NCBI GenBank assembly: GCA_910585385.1
Contig: CAJUDV010000001.1
Location: 62,001-126,000 of the forward strand
Length of the DNA stretch: 64,000 nt
Direction of reading: 5' to 3'
Source of the DNA: an uncultured Oscillibacter sp.
GTDB lineage: Bacteria; Bacillota; Clostridia; Oscillospirales; Oscillospiraceae
Shown: positions 7,418-15,694 of the stretch, in pieces
Numbering within the stretch: position 1 is the first letter of the stretch
How the letters are laid out: each line of letters begins with the position of its first letter
Notes under the pieces: generated by a model
What the model saw: only the letters and a program-made list of their open reading frames with translations
Told to the model about the DNA's origin: nothing
The model's database searches: none
Made by a program: the position numbers and the translations under genes

Positions 7418-8274
7418 ACATGAACGCCATTGAACTGAGCCACATCCAAAAATCCTTCGGCGGCTTCGCCATCCAGGACCTGAGCCTGACGGTGCCCAGC
7501 GGCACCATCTGCGGCCTGGTGGGGGAGAACGGCGCGGGCAAGTCCACCACCATCCGCCTGGCTTTGGGGGCCCTGCGGCCCGACGGCGGCAATGCCGCCG
7601 TGCTGGGCACGGACGTCTCTTCTCCGGCCTTCACCGGAGTGAAGGAGGACGTGGGGGTGGTGCTGGACGAGGCCTATTTCCCCGAGACCCTCAACGCCCT
7701 CCAGGTGGGAAGGATTCTGGCAAGCACTTACCGCCAGTGGGAGCCGGGGACCTATGAGAGCTACTTAAGCCGCTTCGACCTGCCGGAAAAAAAGCAGTTC
7801 AAGGACTTTTCCCGGGGCATGAAGATGAAGCTGGCCATCGCCGCCGCCCTGAGCCACCGGCCCAGGCTCCTGGTGCTGGACGAGGCCACCAGCGGTCTGG
7901 ACCCCATCGTCCGGGACGAGGTGCTGGAGATCTTCAACGACTTCACCCGGGAGGAGGACCACTCCATCCTCATCTCCTCCCACATCGTCAGCGACCTGGA
8001 GAAGCTGTGCGACTACATCGCCTTTCTCCACCAGGGGCGGCTGCTGTTCTGCCAGGAGAAGGACCGGCTTCTGGAGGACTACGGCGTGTTTGTGGGCACG
8101 GCGGAGCAGGCGGAGAGCCTGCTGCCGGAGGCCGTCGTCGGCCGGGAGGCCAGAGACTACGGCGGCGTCCGGGCCCTGGTGAAGCGGGGCATGGTGCCGG
8201 AGAGCATGTCTCTGGAGCGGCCCACCGTCGAAGAGATCATTTTGTTTATCGTGAAAGGGGAGAACAGAAGATGA
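7414..8274 (+). CDS. ABC transporter ATP-binding protein
   Basis: 286 aa. All ATPase motifs are present: Walker A 'GLVGENGAGKSTTIRL', a signature-like 'FSRGMKMKLAIAAAL', Walker B 'LLVLDEATSGLDP' and the H-loop 'ILISSHIVSDLEKL'. The first 215 residues are the nucleotide-binding domain; the rest is a C-terminal tail typical of ABC-2 export systems. The start ATG overlaps the regulator stop and the stop overlaps the permease start, so the three are translationally coupled. Substrate is not visible; YtrA-type systems respond to envelope-active compounds. Confidence 0.93.
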   Translation: MNMNAIELSHIQKSFGGFAIQDLSLTVPSGTICGLVGENGAGKSTTIRLALGALRPDGGNAAVLGTDVSSPAFTGVKEDVGVVLDEAYFPETLNALQVGRILASTYRQWEPGTYESYLSRFDLPEKKQFKDFSRGMKMKLAIAAALSHRPRLLVLDEATSGLDPIVRDEVLEIFNDFTREEDHSILISSHIVSDLEKLCDYIAFLHQGRLLFCQEKDRLLEDYGVFVGTAEQAESLLPEAVVGREARDYGGVRALVKRGMVPESMSLERPTVEEIILFIVKGENRR

Positions 8275-8888
8275 AAGCCCTGATCCAAAAAGACGTCTAT
8301 GTGCTGTGGAAGCAGATGAGGATCTTTCTCTTAGTGATGCTGGTAATTATGGTGGGCAACGGCTCTTTCGGCAGCGTGTTTGTGGTGCTCTGGTGCTCCA
8401 TGCTGCCCTACACGGCCCTGGCCTATGACGAGCGGTGCAAGTGGGACCAGATGGCGGCCATGATGCCCTACTCCCCCCGGGACCTGGTGCTGAGCAAGTA
8501 TGTGCTGGGCTGGCTCTGCGCCGGAGCGGCCAGCGCCATCGTCCTGGCGGTCCAGGCAATCATCCGGGTGCTGCACCTGTCCATGGCCACCGGAACCCCT
8601 CTGTCCGTTCTGATGAGCTTCTGCGCCAGCGCCAGCGTTCTGGCCGTCACGCTGCCCCTTATGATCCGTTTCAGCGTGGAGCGGGGCCGCATGGTGATGT
8701 TCCTGGTGATCTTCCTGGTCTGCGGCGCCGCCGGCGCCCTGGGGACCGTTGCCATCTCCGTGGACCAGACCGCCGGCGGCATCCAGGACCTCCTCGGGCT
8801 CTTCGTGCTCATCCTCCCCGTGGCCGCAGTGGTGCTGACCGCCGTCTCCATTCCCCTGTCCATGCGGCTTTACGCCGCCCGGCTCTGA
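8271..8888 (+). CDS. ABC-2 type permease
   Basis: 205 aa, starting at the ATG that overlaps the ATPase stop (ATGA). About six hydrophobic segments; the early 'LPYTALAYDERCKWDQMAAMMPYSPRDLVLSKY' region (about residues 45-77), with a cytoplasmic loop following the second segment, is typical of the ABC-2 permeases partnered with YtrA-type regulators. It would form the membrane part of an exporter with the preceding ATPase. Confidence 0.88.
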   Translation: MKALIQKDVYVLWKQMRIFLLVMLVIMVGNGSFGSVFVVLWCSMLPYTALAYDERCKWDQMAAMMPYSPRDLVLSKYVLGWLCAGAASAIVLAVQAIIRVLHLSMATGTPLSVLMSFCASASVLAVTLPLMIRFSVERGRMVMFLVIFLVCGAAGALGTVAISVDQTAGGIQDLLGLFVLILPVAAVVLTAVSIPLSMRLYAARL

Positions 8889-8899
8889 GGAGACGCGCC

Positions 8900-9001
8900 A
8901 TGGCAGAAGAAAAAAAGCGGGATTCCCTCACCCCTCTGGACTTTGCGGCCCTGCTGACGCTGCTGGGCCAGTCCCTGCTGCGGGGAAAGGAGAAGAGATG
9001 A
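8900..9001 (+). CDS. 33-aa peptide encoded inside the ABC operon
   Basis: An open frame of 33 codons begins at ATG 8900, 11 nt after the permease stop and preceded by 'gaggagacgcgcc'. It ends in TGA overlapping the ATG of the next gene (ATGA). The product is charged at both ends with a short amphipathic/hydrophobic middle 'LDFAALLTLLGQSLL'. Spacing and stop-start coupling make translation plausible; no function can be assigned. Confidence 0.55.
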   Translation: MAEEKKRDSLTPLDFAALLTLLGQSLLRGKEKR

Positions 9002-9219
9002 AAAACGGAAACCTCTGTCCCAAGTGCGGCTCCCGGAAGATTGTGCGCATTCCCGACAACCCCCGCCGCCACGCCAGCGGGAACAACATCTACACCACCC
9101 AGGCCACGCTTCTCGGCAAGATCCCGGTCATCCGCTACGTCTGCTGCGGCTGCGGCTACACAGAAAACTGGGTGGAAACCCGCCGGGACCTGGAGAAGCT
9201 CAAAGAGACCTTCTCCTAA
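8998..9219 (+). CDS. Small zinc-ribbon protein
   Basis: 73 aa with 'CPKCGSRKI' near the start and 'YVCCGCGYTENW' about 37 residues later, giving two CxxC knuckles that should bind one zinc ion. The C-terminus is a helix of alternating charges ending 'LEKLKETFS'. Start is ATG 8998, overlapping the previous stop. It closes the gntR/ABC operon; a role in that system is only suggested by position. Confidence 0.8.
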   Translation: MKNGNLCPKCGSRKIVRIPDNPRRHASGNNIYTTQATLLGKIPVIRYVCCGCGYTENWVETRRDLEKLKETFS

Positions 9220-9398
9220 CCCTGCCCCGTCCAAGCCCCACATCCCCGCGCCCCAGGGGCGCGTCTCCCGCCGGAAACACCGAAATCGACCCAAAGGAGG
9301 GGGGGTGTCCGCGGGGGGAACCAGGGGTTCCCCCTGCGGGATTTCAATCAACCCCGCCGCAGCGGACCCGGTTTTGCCTGCGGCAAAACCGGAGAGCT

Positions 9399-9440
9399 CC
9401 AGAAAAAGAGACACACCAGCTGGTGTGTCTCTTTTTCTGG
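9399..9440 (-). terminator. 42-bp perfect palindrome overlapping the 3' end of tRNA-Gly
   Basis: Positions 9399-9440 read identically on both strands; the T-rich half ends at the tRNA's encoded CCA. It should terminate the tRNA transcript and could also act for rightward transcription from the ABC operon. A second hairpin without a T-run lies at 9368-9392. Confidence 0.75.
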
Positions 9441-9511
9441 AGCGGCTGATGGGAGTCGAACCCACCTATGCAGCTTGGGAAGCTGCCGTTCTACCGATGA
9501 ACTACAGCCGC
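9438..9511 (-). tRNA. tRNA-Gly (CCC)
   Basis: Minus-strand 74-nt cloverleaf including an encoded CCA (9438-9440). The acceptor stem pairs GCGGCTG (5' end at 9511) with CAGCCGC (9442-9448). The anticodon stem is GCAGC/GCTGC with loop TTCCCAA, so the anticodon is CCC, and the T arm carries GGTTCGACTCC. It reads glycine codon GGG. Confidence 0.95.
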
Positions 9512-9621
9512 GTCAACGGGGTCTATTATAACAGCTCTTTTTGGAAAAAGCAAGATGAAAATTGACAGCTTTTCAATTTCACTCCGGCGGGGCCGCTTTG
9601 CGGCCCCGCCGGGACATGCGG

Positions 9622-11145
9622 TTATTCCTTTTCCTCCACTTCCTCCAGCCGGTCCAGGTAGGGGCTGGCGGTGCAGCTCTGCTCCGGGGCCTCCTCCTTA
9701 AACCTGGAGACGCTCAGGGTGCTCTCCTTCACGGGGCGGATGGTGCCCGCGCCGGCCACGCACCCGCCGGGGCAGGCCATGCCCTCCAGAAGGTATCCGT
9801 CCCGCTTGCCGGCCTTGGCCATGGCCAGCATTTTGCGGCAGTTCTTCAGGCCGTCGCCGTACTCAATCTTGATCTCCCGGTCCGGATCAATATGCTTGAT
9901 GGCCTCCACCACGGCGGCGGCCACGCCGCCGCCCACGGCAAAGCCCCGGCCCATGCCGGTGCCCTCGTCCATGTCGTCCTCGGGATTGGCCTTGAGGGCG
10001 GCAAAGTCGATGTCCGCCGCGTCGAAAATCCCCTGGAGCTCCTCAAAGGTGAGCACATAGTCCACATCGGAGCGGATGGTGCGCCGGTTGGCCTCCAGCT
10101 TCTTGGCGGAGCAGGGCCCGATGAAGACGACCTTGACGTCGGGGTGGTCCTTTTTCACCATACGGGCGGTGATGACCATGGGGGTCAGAGCCATGGAGAT
10201 ATAGTCCGCAAACTCCGGGTACAGCTTCTTGGCCATGACGCTCCAGGCGGGGCAGCAGCTGGTGCCCATCCAGGGCTGCTTGGCCGGCACCTCCTCCAGG
10301 AAGTCGTGGGCCTCCTCCACGGTGCACAGGTCCGCGCCGATGGCCACCTCCACCACGTCGTAGAATCCCAGCACCTTCATGGCGGCGCTGACCTTAGCGG
10401 GGGTGGCGTTGGGGCCGAATTGGCCCACAAAGGCCGGGGCCACGCAGGCCACCACCTTCTCCCCCCGGCGGAGGGCCTGGCACAGCTGGTAGATCTGGCT
10501 CTTGTCGGCAATGGCGCCGAAGGGGCAGTTCACCAGGCACATGCCGCAGGAGACGCACTTGTCGTAGTTGATTTTGGCCCGGCCCAGCTCGTCGGACTCA
10601 ATGGCGTCCATGCCGCAGGCGGCGGCGCAGGGGCGGTCGATCCGGCTGATGGCCCGGTAGGGACACTGGTTGTAGCACTTGCCGCACTTGACGCACTTGC
10701 TCTGGTCGATGTGGCAGTGCTTGTCCTTATCCAGATAGATGGCGTCTTTGGGGCAGACGTTCATGCACGGGTGCGAAATACAGCCCTGGCAGCTGTCCGT
10801 GATGCGGATCTGCTTAGGCGGGCAGGCGTTGCAGGCGTAAGGGATGATGTTTACCAGGGGATTCTGGTAGTGCTCCTGGAATTTCTCGGCCCATTGAATG
10901 TCCTCGCTGATGGGCGTGGCGTCCCCGGCGTAGCGCATATTCAGGCTCATGGCCAGGCGGACCCGCTCCTCCACAATGGCCCGCTCCAGAAACACGTCAT
11001 GGCGGTGTTTGGCCACGTCGCCCTGGATCATCTTGAAGGGGATATGGTCTGCCTGGCGGGGATCGCTGCCCTCAAAGGCCAGCCGGGCAACCTCCTTGAA
11101 TACGGTGCGGCGAATGTCGTCTACCGCGCTGTGAACTCCTCGCAT
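9622..11145 (-). CDS. Monomeric [FeFe]-hydrogenase, group B-like
   Basis: 507 aa from ATG 11145 (GGAGGA seven bases upstream). Residues about 105-240 form a cysteine-rich ferredoxin region with motifs such as 'CQGCISHPCMNVCP', 'CVKCGKCYNQCP' and 'CVSCGMCLVNCP', binding several [4Fe-4S] clusters. The H-cluster domain follows with the three signatures 'TSCCPAW', 'GPCSAKKLEA' and 'EGMACPGGCVAGAG'. 'TSCCP' and 'GPCSAKK' fit group B rather than the A-group TSCCPG/MPC forms. It would reduce protons or oxidise H2 with ferredoxin in the cytoplasm. No hydrogenase maturation genes (hydE/F/G) are in this window. It is transcribed alone from a recognisable promoter. Confidence 0.92.
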   Translation of the reverse strand: MRGVHSAVDDIRRTVFKEVARLAFEGSDPRQADHIPFKMIQGDVAKHRHDVFLERAIVEERVRLAMSLNMRYAGDATPISEDIQWAEKFQEHYQNPLVNIIPYACNACPPKQIRITDSCQGCISHPCMNVCPKDAIYLDKDKHCHIDQSKCVKCGKCYNQCPYRAISRIDRPCAAACGMDAIESDELGRAKINYDKCVSCGMCLVNCPFGAIADKSQIYQLCQALRRGEKVVACVAPAFVGQFGPNATPAKVSAAMKVLGFYDVVEVAIGADLCTVEEAHDFLEEVPAKQPWMGTSCCPAWSVMAKKLYPEFADYISMALTPMVITARMVKKDHPDVKVVFIGPCSAKKLEANRRTIRSDVDYVLTFEELQGIFDAADIDFAALKANPEDDMDEGTGMGRGFAVGGGVAAAVVEAIKHIDPDREIKIEYGDGLKNCRKMLAMAKAGKRDGYLLEGMACPGGCVAGAGTIRPVKESTLSVSRFKEEAPEQSCTASPYLDRLEEVEEKE

Positions 11146-11203
11146 CAATCATTCCTCCATGTTCCCCGGGCGCAGCTCCGTCCCGGAAACTCTGTATGGC
11201 GAC

Positions 11204-11232
11204 ATTATATAAAATCTCCCGCATTTTTGCAA
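11204..11232 (-). promoter_or_regulatory. Promoter of the hydrogenase gene
   Basis: Minus-strand -35 TTGCAA (11227-11232), -10 TATAAT (11204-11209), 17-bp spacer, 59 nt before the start codon. Confidence 0.7.
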
Positions 11233-11238
11233 GAGCGT

Positions 11239-11344
11239 CTTCCAGGAAAGGCGGGAAAACACTGGCGTTCTCCCGCCTTTCCTGGAAGCGGCGCGCACAA
11301 ACACGGCGGCGCGCCCGGTACCCCGGGTCTGCGCCGCCGTGTTT
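11239..11344. repeat. Two large hairpins in the hydrogenase upstream gap
   Basis: An 18-bp perfect inverted repeat (11239-11256 with 11271-11288) is followed by a 14-bp perfect inverted repeat (11299-11312 with 11331-11344). Neither is followed by a clear T-run in either direction. The rest of the 367-bp gap (11146-11512) shows no gene. A TTGACG/TACAAT pair at 11474-11501 points rightward into the antisense of the next gene and is not supported by anything else. Confidence 0.7.
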
Positions 11345-11512
11345 GGAGAGAAAAAAGAAATGAGAGGGAGATGTCCTCCTTGGAGGATGGACTCAGCATA
11401 ACCGGAAAATATGAAGAGAATCCTGAATTTCTTTGAACTTTTTGTAAATATCCCCTCCGGAGCCCGGAGCCCATTGACGAAAACGCCGGATATGCTACAA
11501 TAGCCGCAGACT

Positions 11513-12415
11513 CTAGCCGTCGTTCTCCACGATCTCCGACACGGACTGTCCCTCTGTCAGCCACAGCAGCAAGAAGCCCAGCAGGGTGGCCGCGCCGCCG
11601 GCGTAGAGCAGCAGGGCCGACAGGCCCTCGCTGTCCGCCAGGGCCGTCAGGCACAGCGCCGCGGCGGCGCCGGCGTACGGGGCAAAGCGGCGGCGCTTGA
11701 CGGCGTGATAGGCAAGGGAGGACAGGCGGTAAAACGCCAGCGTCATAAACGTCAGCGCCAAAATCTCCACATAGTACGCCTGGAGAGCCGGATTCACGGA
11801 GTCCACCCGGTAGGCCAGCACCAACCGCGCCACCATGCACACCGGCGGAACCAGCAGCAGCGCGGGGCTGGCGGTTCTGGGCCGGACTCCGGGACGGCGG
11901 CGGCAGCAGGCGACGGCGGGGAGGAGGCTCACGGCGGCGATCAGCGTCAGGGCCCCCGCCAGCGCCCTGGCCCTGGGGGTAAACGTGAGGCCGGAGGCGG
12001 AGATGACTCCGGCGGCCCAGATTACGGAGGGGCCGTCCGCGCCCCCTACGCCCGCCAGGGCGGCAGACTCTGCGGGATTCAGCAGCGCCGCGCCGGCGGC
12101 GATGTCCAGCGCGCCGGAGACGGCCATGAGAAAGACGCCGGCTACGGGCAGCGCCGCCAGGCCGGCGTTTACGGTGCGGAAGTCCTCAGGGAAGAAGGGG
12201 CCGCCCTCATCCTCCGGCGGCAGCAGCCGTGTCAGGAGGCACAGCGCCACGGCCAGCACGGCCAGAAGCGCCGCCAGGGCTATTCCCGGGGCGTTGCCGG
12301 GAATGGGCAGCCCGGTGGAGGCCTCGAAGCCGGTCTTATTTTGCAGCAGCCGCAGCACCAGGGCGGCGGCGCCCCCCGCCGCGGCGGCCAGGGGGAGCAT
12401 GAGTTGTTTTTTCAT
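11513..12415 (-). CDS. Multi-spanning membrane protein of unknown function
   Basis: 300 aa from ATG 12415 with an AAAGGA sequence upstream. The protein has about eight hydrophobic segments, beginning 'MKKQLMLPLAAAAGGAAAL', with one basic cytoplasmic loop 'CCRRRPGVRPR' and another 'HAVKRRRFAPY' that suggest orientation. I see no transporter or enzyme motif. The neighbour on the right is the divergent spoIID gene and there is no shared operon, so context gives no clue. Confidence 0.75.
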   Translation of the reverse strand: MKKQLMLPLAAAAGGAAALVLRLLQNKTGFEASTGLPIPGNAPGIALAALLAVLAVALCLLTRLLPPEDEGGPFFPEDFRTVNAGLAALPVAGVFLMAVSGALDIAAGAALLNPAESAALAGVGGADGPSVIWAAGVISASGLTFTPRARALAGALTLIAAVSLLPAVACCRRRPGVRPRTASPALLLVPPVCMVARLVLAYRVDSVNPALQAYYVEILALTFMTLAFYRLSSLAYHAVKRRRFAPYAGAAAALCLTALADSEGLSALLLYAGGAATLLGFLLLWLTEGQSVSEIVENDG

Positions 12416-12612
12416 CGCACAAAATCCTTTCGGACAAAAAGTCACCTGGAAGTATATCACGGTTTGGGACATTTGTCCATGGCAGGAAACAATCATTTTG
12501 CCCCTATCATGACTATAAACCCGGTCCCGGCGCATAGAGTATGGAGAGGACAGGCCTGAAAGGCCCCGGGGCCGGGCCTGTGTCAACAGGCCCCAAGAAA
12601 AGGAGGAACCCT

Positions 12613-13656
12613 ATGAGACGAAAAAATCAGGTCCGGCAGAGCGTGGCCGTGTCGGCGGCGCTGCTGGCGGCGCTGTTTTTACTGCCGCTGCTGGTGGTGG
12701 CGCCCTTCCGCACGGCCCTCTTCGGGCGGGAGACCCCGGTGGACGAGACGGAGGACGTCCCCTTTGCCAGCGGCCAGATGGACGCGGAGGCCTCTTTGCG
12801 GGTGCTGGACGGGGATACCGTGCTGGAGATGGACCTGGGGGAGTATCTTCTGGGCGTGGTGCGGGCGGAAATGCCGGCCTCCTTTCACCAGGAGGCGTTA
12901 AAGGCCCAGGCGGTGGCGGCCCGGACGTACACGCTGTACAAACTCCAGACCGGCGGAAACCACGGCGATGCCGCCGACATCTGCACGGACCACACCTGCT
13001 GCCAGGCCTACATCGGCGAGGCGCAGGCCAGGGCCAACTGGGGAGAGGACGCGGACGTCTGCGAGGGGAAGATCCGGGAGGCCGTCACCGCCACCGACGG
13101 GCAGGTGATCCTCTACGGCGGCGTGCCCGTCCTAGCGGTGTTCCACTCCTCCTCGGCGGGGCTCACCCGGGCGGCGGGTGAGGTGTGGCTCAGCGACCTG
13201 CCCTATCTCCAGGCCGTCTCCTCCCCGGAGACAGCGGAGCGCGTCCCCAACTATTACAGCCGGGTGGATTTTTCCCAGGAGGAGCTGCGGCAGAAGCTCC
13301 TGGCCGCCTTCCCGGAGGCAGACCTCCGCGGCGGTATGGAGGCCTGGCTCAGCGACGCCCAACGGGACACCGCCGGCAGCGTCTCCACCCTCTCCGTAGG
13401 CGGTGTGACGGTGAAGGGCGCCTCCCTGCGCGCGGCCCTGGGGCTCCGCTCCGCCTGCTTCACCTGGGAGGCTCAGGAGGGAACGCTGGCATTTTTCGTC
13501 ACCGGCTACGGCCATGGCGTTGGCATGAGCCAGTACGGCGCCAACGCCATGGCGGAAAACGGGGCGGGGTACCGGGAGATTCTGACTCACTATTACACCG
13601 GCGTCACCGTGGACCCGTATCCGGCCGCGGACTTTACAAATCGCCATGAATCATGA
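12613..13656 (+). CDS. spoIID: Stage II sporulation protein D (SpoIID)
   Basis: 347 aa; ATG 12613 is preceded by AGGAGG. A short cytoplasmic end and one membrane segment (about residues 10-33) are followed by the SpoIID/LytB domain. Signature segments are 'LKAQAVAARTYTLYKLQTGG', 'AVFHSSSAGLTR' and the C-terminal 'GYGHGVGMSQYGANAMA'. SpoIID is a lytic transglycosylase that degrades peptidoglycan during forespore engulfment, with SpoIIP and SpoIIM. The catalytic Glu is probably the one in 'VVRAEMPASF' (about residue 92). Its presence suggests a sporulating lineage. Confidence 0.92.
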   Translation: MRRKNQVRQSVAVSAALLAALFLLPLLVVAPFRTALFGRETPVDETEDVPFASGQMDAEASLRVLDGDTVLEMDLGEYLLGVVRAEMPASFHQEALKAQAVAARTYTLYKLQTGGNHGDAADICTDHTCCQAYIGEAQARANWGEDADVCEGKIREAVTATDGQVILYGGVPVLAVFHSSSAGLTRAAGEVWLSDLPYLQAVSSPETAERVPNYYSRVDFSQEELRQKLLAAFPEADLRGGMEAWLSDAQRDTAGSVSTLSVGGVTVKGASLRAALGLRSACFTWEAQEGTLAFFVTGYGHGVGMSQYGANAMAENGAGYREILTHYYTGVTVDPYPAADFTNRHES

Positions 13657-13700
13657 TATAATAAATTGATTTGTTCAAAATTTGAGAGGGGGCGGGGGCT

Positions 13701-14852
13701 ATGAAAAAAAGAGCGGCGGCACTGGCCCTGTGTCTTGCCCTGGCCCTGTGCCTTACCCCCCTGACGGCGGAGGCCGCAGGCAGCGTGTATATCACCGCGG
13801 CGGGCAACGACATCCTTCCCCTGGACGACGCCACCATGCCCTTCTGGTCCGAGGGATACCTGTACGTGGCCAGCTCCATCTTCACCGGGCAGGTGAACAA
13901 GGCCCTGGGGGTAGCCTACCTCCCCGGCAGCGTCTCCAATCCCAACCTGTGCATCCTGTACGCGGGCAACCGCTCTTTGATGTTTGACCTCAACGGCAAC
14001 TTTGCCCGGGACACCGACGGCAATATCACCTTCCGGGGGGCCATCCGGCGGGGCGGGGAGATCTTTGTCCCGGCGTCGCTGGTGGCGGAGTTCTTCCACC
14101 TGGAGTACTCCGTGACGCCCTTGTCCATCGACACCTCCGGCGAGTCCAGCTACGGCGCCCTGGTCTGGCTCCGGCAGCCCAATTTCGGCCTGTCGGAAAA
14201 GGACTTTATCAACGCCGCCTTCAGTCAGATCGCCATGCGGTATGAGCAGTACCTGCAGGAACAGCGGCCGGACAGCAGCGGCACAGAGAATATCCCCCAG
14301 GGCGTCCACCTCCCCGCGGAGAGCGGAAAAAGCGTGTATCTCTGCCTGCGGGCGGGAAACGGCGCCGCCGCGCAGCTGGACGCCCTGGACGCCTACGGCG
14401 CTCAGGCGGCTTTCTTCTGCTCTCCGGAATTCCTGGAAAACCAGGGAGACCTCCTCCGCCGGATGACCGCCACAGGGCACGCCGTGGGCCTGCTGGTGGA
14501 CGCCGCCGACCCGGATCGGACGGTGGCGGAGCAGCTGGAGGACGGAAACGCCCTCCTGGCCCATGCCACCATGGGGAAGACCCGCTTGGCCAGCATCGAA
14601 AACGGGGGCGAGCATCACCGGCGGGAGGCGCGGGAGGCCGGCTTTTCCTGCCTGGAGGCGGACCTGGACCGCTCGGACAGCGGCCTGCGGGACGGCGCCC
14701 AGGCCGAGGACCTCCTCCGGCAGATCTCCGCCCAGCGGGGCGACGTGCGGATCTGGCTGGGGAACACGGCCGGCGCCGCGGGACTGCGGGCGTTTCTCGC
14801 CGCCGCCCAGGCGGAGAACCGCTGCCTGGCCCTGACGGAGACGCTGGCCTGA
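13701..14852 (+). CDS. Secreted protein: copper-amine-oxidase-N-like + degenerate NodB domain
   Basis: 383 aa. Signal peptide at residues 1-26 ('LTAEAAG' cleavage region). Residues about 27-160 resemble the stalk-like 'copper amine oxidase N' domain found in Firmicute surface proteins. Residues about 205-380 follow the polysaccharide deacetylase (NodB) fold: 'KSVYLCLRAG', 'DALDAYGAQAAFFCSPEFL', 'LLRRMTATGHAVGLLVDAAD'. In active enzymes the first segment ends in an Asp and the GH segment reads HxxxH; here those metal ligands are absent, so it is probably not a deacetylase. It follows spoIID by 44 nt and could be co-transcribed. A binding or scaffold role is inferred. Confidence 0.72.
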   Translation: MKKRAAALALCLALALCLTPLTAEAAGSVYITAAGNDILPLDDATMPFWSEGYLYVASSIFTGQVNKALGVAYLPGSVSNPNLCILYAGNRSLMFDLNGNFARDTDGNITFRGAIRRGGEIFVPASLVAEFFHLEYSVTPLSIDTSGESSYGALVWLRQPNFGLSEKDFINAAFSQIAMRYEQYLQEQRPDSSGTENIPQGVHLPAESGKSVYLCLRAGNGAAAQLDALDAYGAQAAFFCSPEFLENQGDLLRRMTATGHAVGLLVDAADPDRTVAEQLEDGNALLAHATMGKTRLASIENGGEHHRREAREAGFSCLEADLDRSDSGLRDGAQAEDLLRQISAQRGDVRIWLGNTAGAAGLRAFLAAAQAENRCLALTETLA

Positions 14853-14989
14853 ACGCCTGTGAAAGCGCCTTTAATCTCCGGGTAAATCCGCGCATATTGA
14901 TGAAATCACAGCTTCCTTAACAGAAAATTCAACACCCCGGGACAGAAACCGGTATAATAAGGGAAAGATACTGAATTGGAGGGAGCGCC

Positions 14990-15694
14990 ATGGGACGCAA
15001 TATCCTGGTAGTGGAGGACGACCGCAACATCTCCGACCTGATCCACATGTATCTGGTGAAGGAGGGCTTTGACGTCCGCATCGCCGGCGACGGCGGGCGG
15101 GCCATTGAGGAGTTCCAGCGGGAGACGCCGGACCTGATCCTGCTGGACATCATGCTGCCGGTGATGGACGGCTGGTCCGTCACGGCCAAGGTCCGGGAGA
15201 CCAGCAAGGTGCCCATCATCATGCTCACCGCCAAGAGCGAGGTTTTTGACCGCATTCAGGGCTTGGAGATGGGAGCCGACGATTACATTGTCAAGCCATT
15301 TGAGATGAAGGAGCTCATCGCCCGGATCAACGCCGTGCTGCGGCGGACGGAAATTCCCAACGACACCAGCAAGCGGCTGACCTTCGACAAGCTGGTGGTG
15401 GATCTGGACTCCTACGAACTGATTGTGGACGGAAAGAAGATCGACACGCCCCCCAAGGAGCTGGAACTTCTGTACCACTTGGCCTCCACGCCCAACCGGG
15501 TCTACACCCGCAACCAGCTGCTGGACGAGGTGTGGGGCTTTGACTACTTCGGCGACAGCCGCACGGTAGATGTCCACATCAAGCGGCTGCGGGAGAAGGT
15601 GGAGAATATCTCCGACCACTGGGCGCTGAAGACCGTGTGGGGCGTAGGTTATAAATTTGAGGTTACGGCCGCCAAGCAGGCGGAAAAGCCGTGA
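14990..15694 (+). CDS. Response regulator, OmpR/PhoB type
   Basis: 234 aa. Receiver domain (residues 1-118) with acidic pocket 'VVEDD', phospho-acceptor Asp53 in 'LILLDIMLPVMDG', and Lys102 in 'DDYIVKPFEMKEL'. The winged-helix DNA-binding domain occupies about 130-230, with 'TPPKELELLYHLASTPNRVY' and 'DVHIKRLREKVE'. A -10-like TATAAT (14953-14958) precedes an 'ggagggagcgcc' ribosome-binding site. Its stop overlaps the GTG start of the partner kinase, so the two form a coupled two-component system. Confidence 0.95.
   Translation: MGRNILVVEDDRNISDLIHMYLVKEGFDVRIAGDGGRAIEEFQRETPDLILLDIMLPVMDGWSVTAKVRETSKVPIIMLTAKSEVFDRIQGLEMGADDYIVKPFEMKELIARINAVLRRTEIPNDTSKRLTFDKLVVDLDSYELIVDGKKIDTPPKELELLYHLASTPNRVYTRNQLLDEVWGFDYFGDSRTVDVHIKRLREKVENISDHWALKTVWGVGYKFEVTAAKQAEKP

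Noticed and set aside
9562..11436. Long open frame of over 600 codons antisense to the hydrogenase
   Set aside because: It lies wholly opposite a gene with clear motifs, has the Gly/His/Leu/Val-rich composition of high-GC shadow frames, and no ribosome-binding site.
11474..11501. TTGACG/TACAAT promoter-like pair
   Set aside because: Points into the antisense of a gene, 16-bp spacer, no transcript target.
12525..12545. Sigma-E-like promoter before spoIID
   Set aside because: A CATAGAGT -10-like string is present but the -35 match and spacing are poor.
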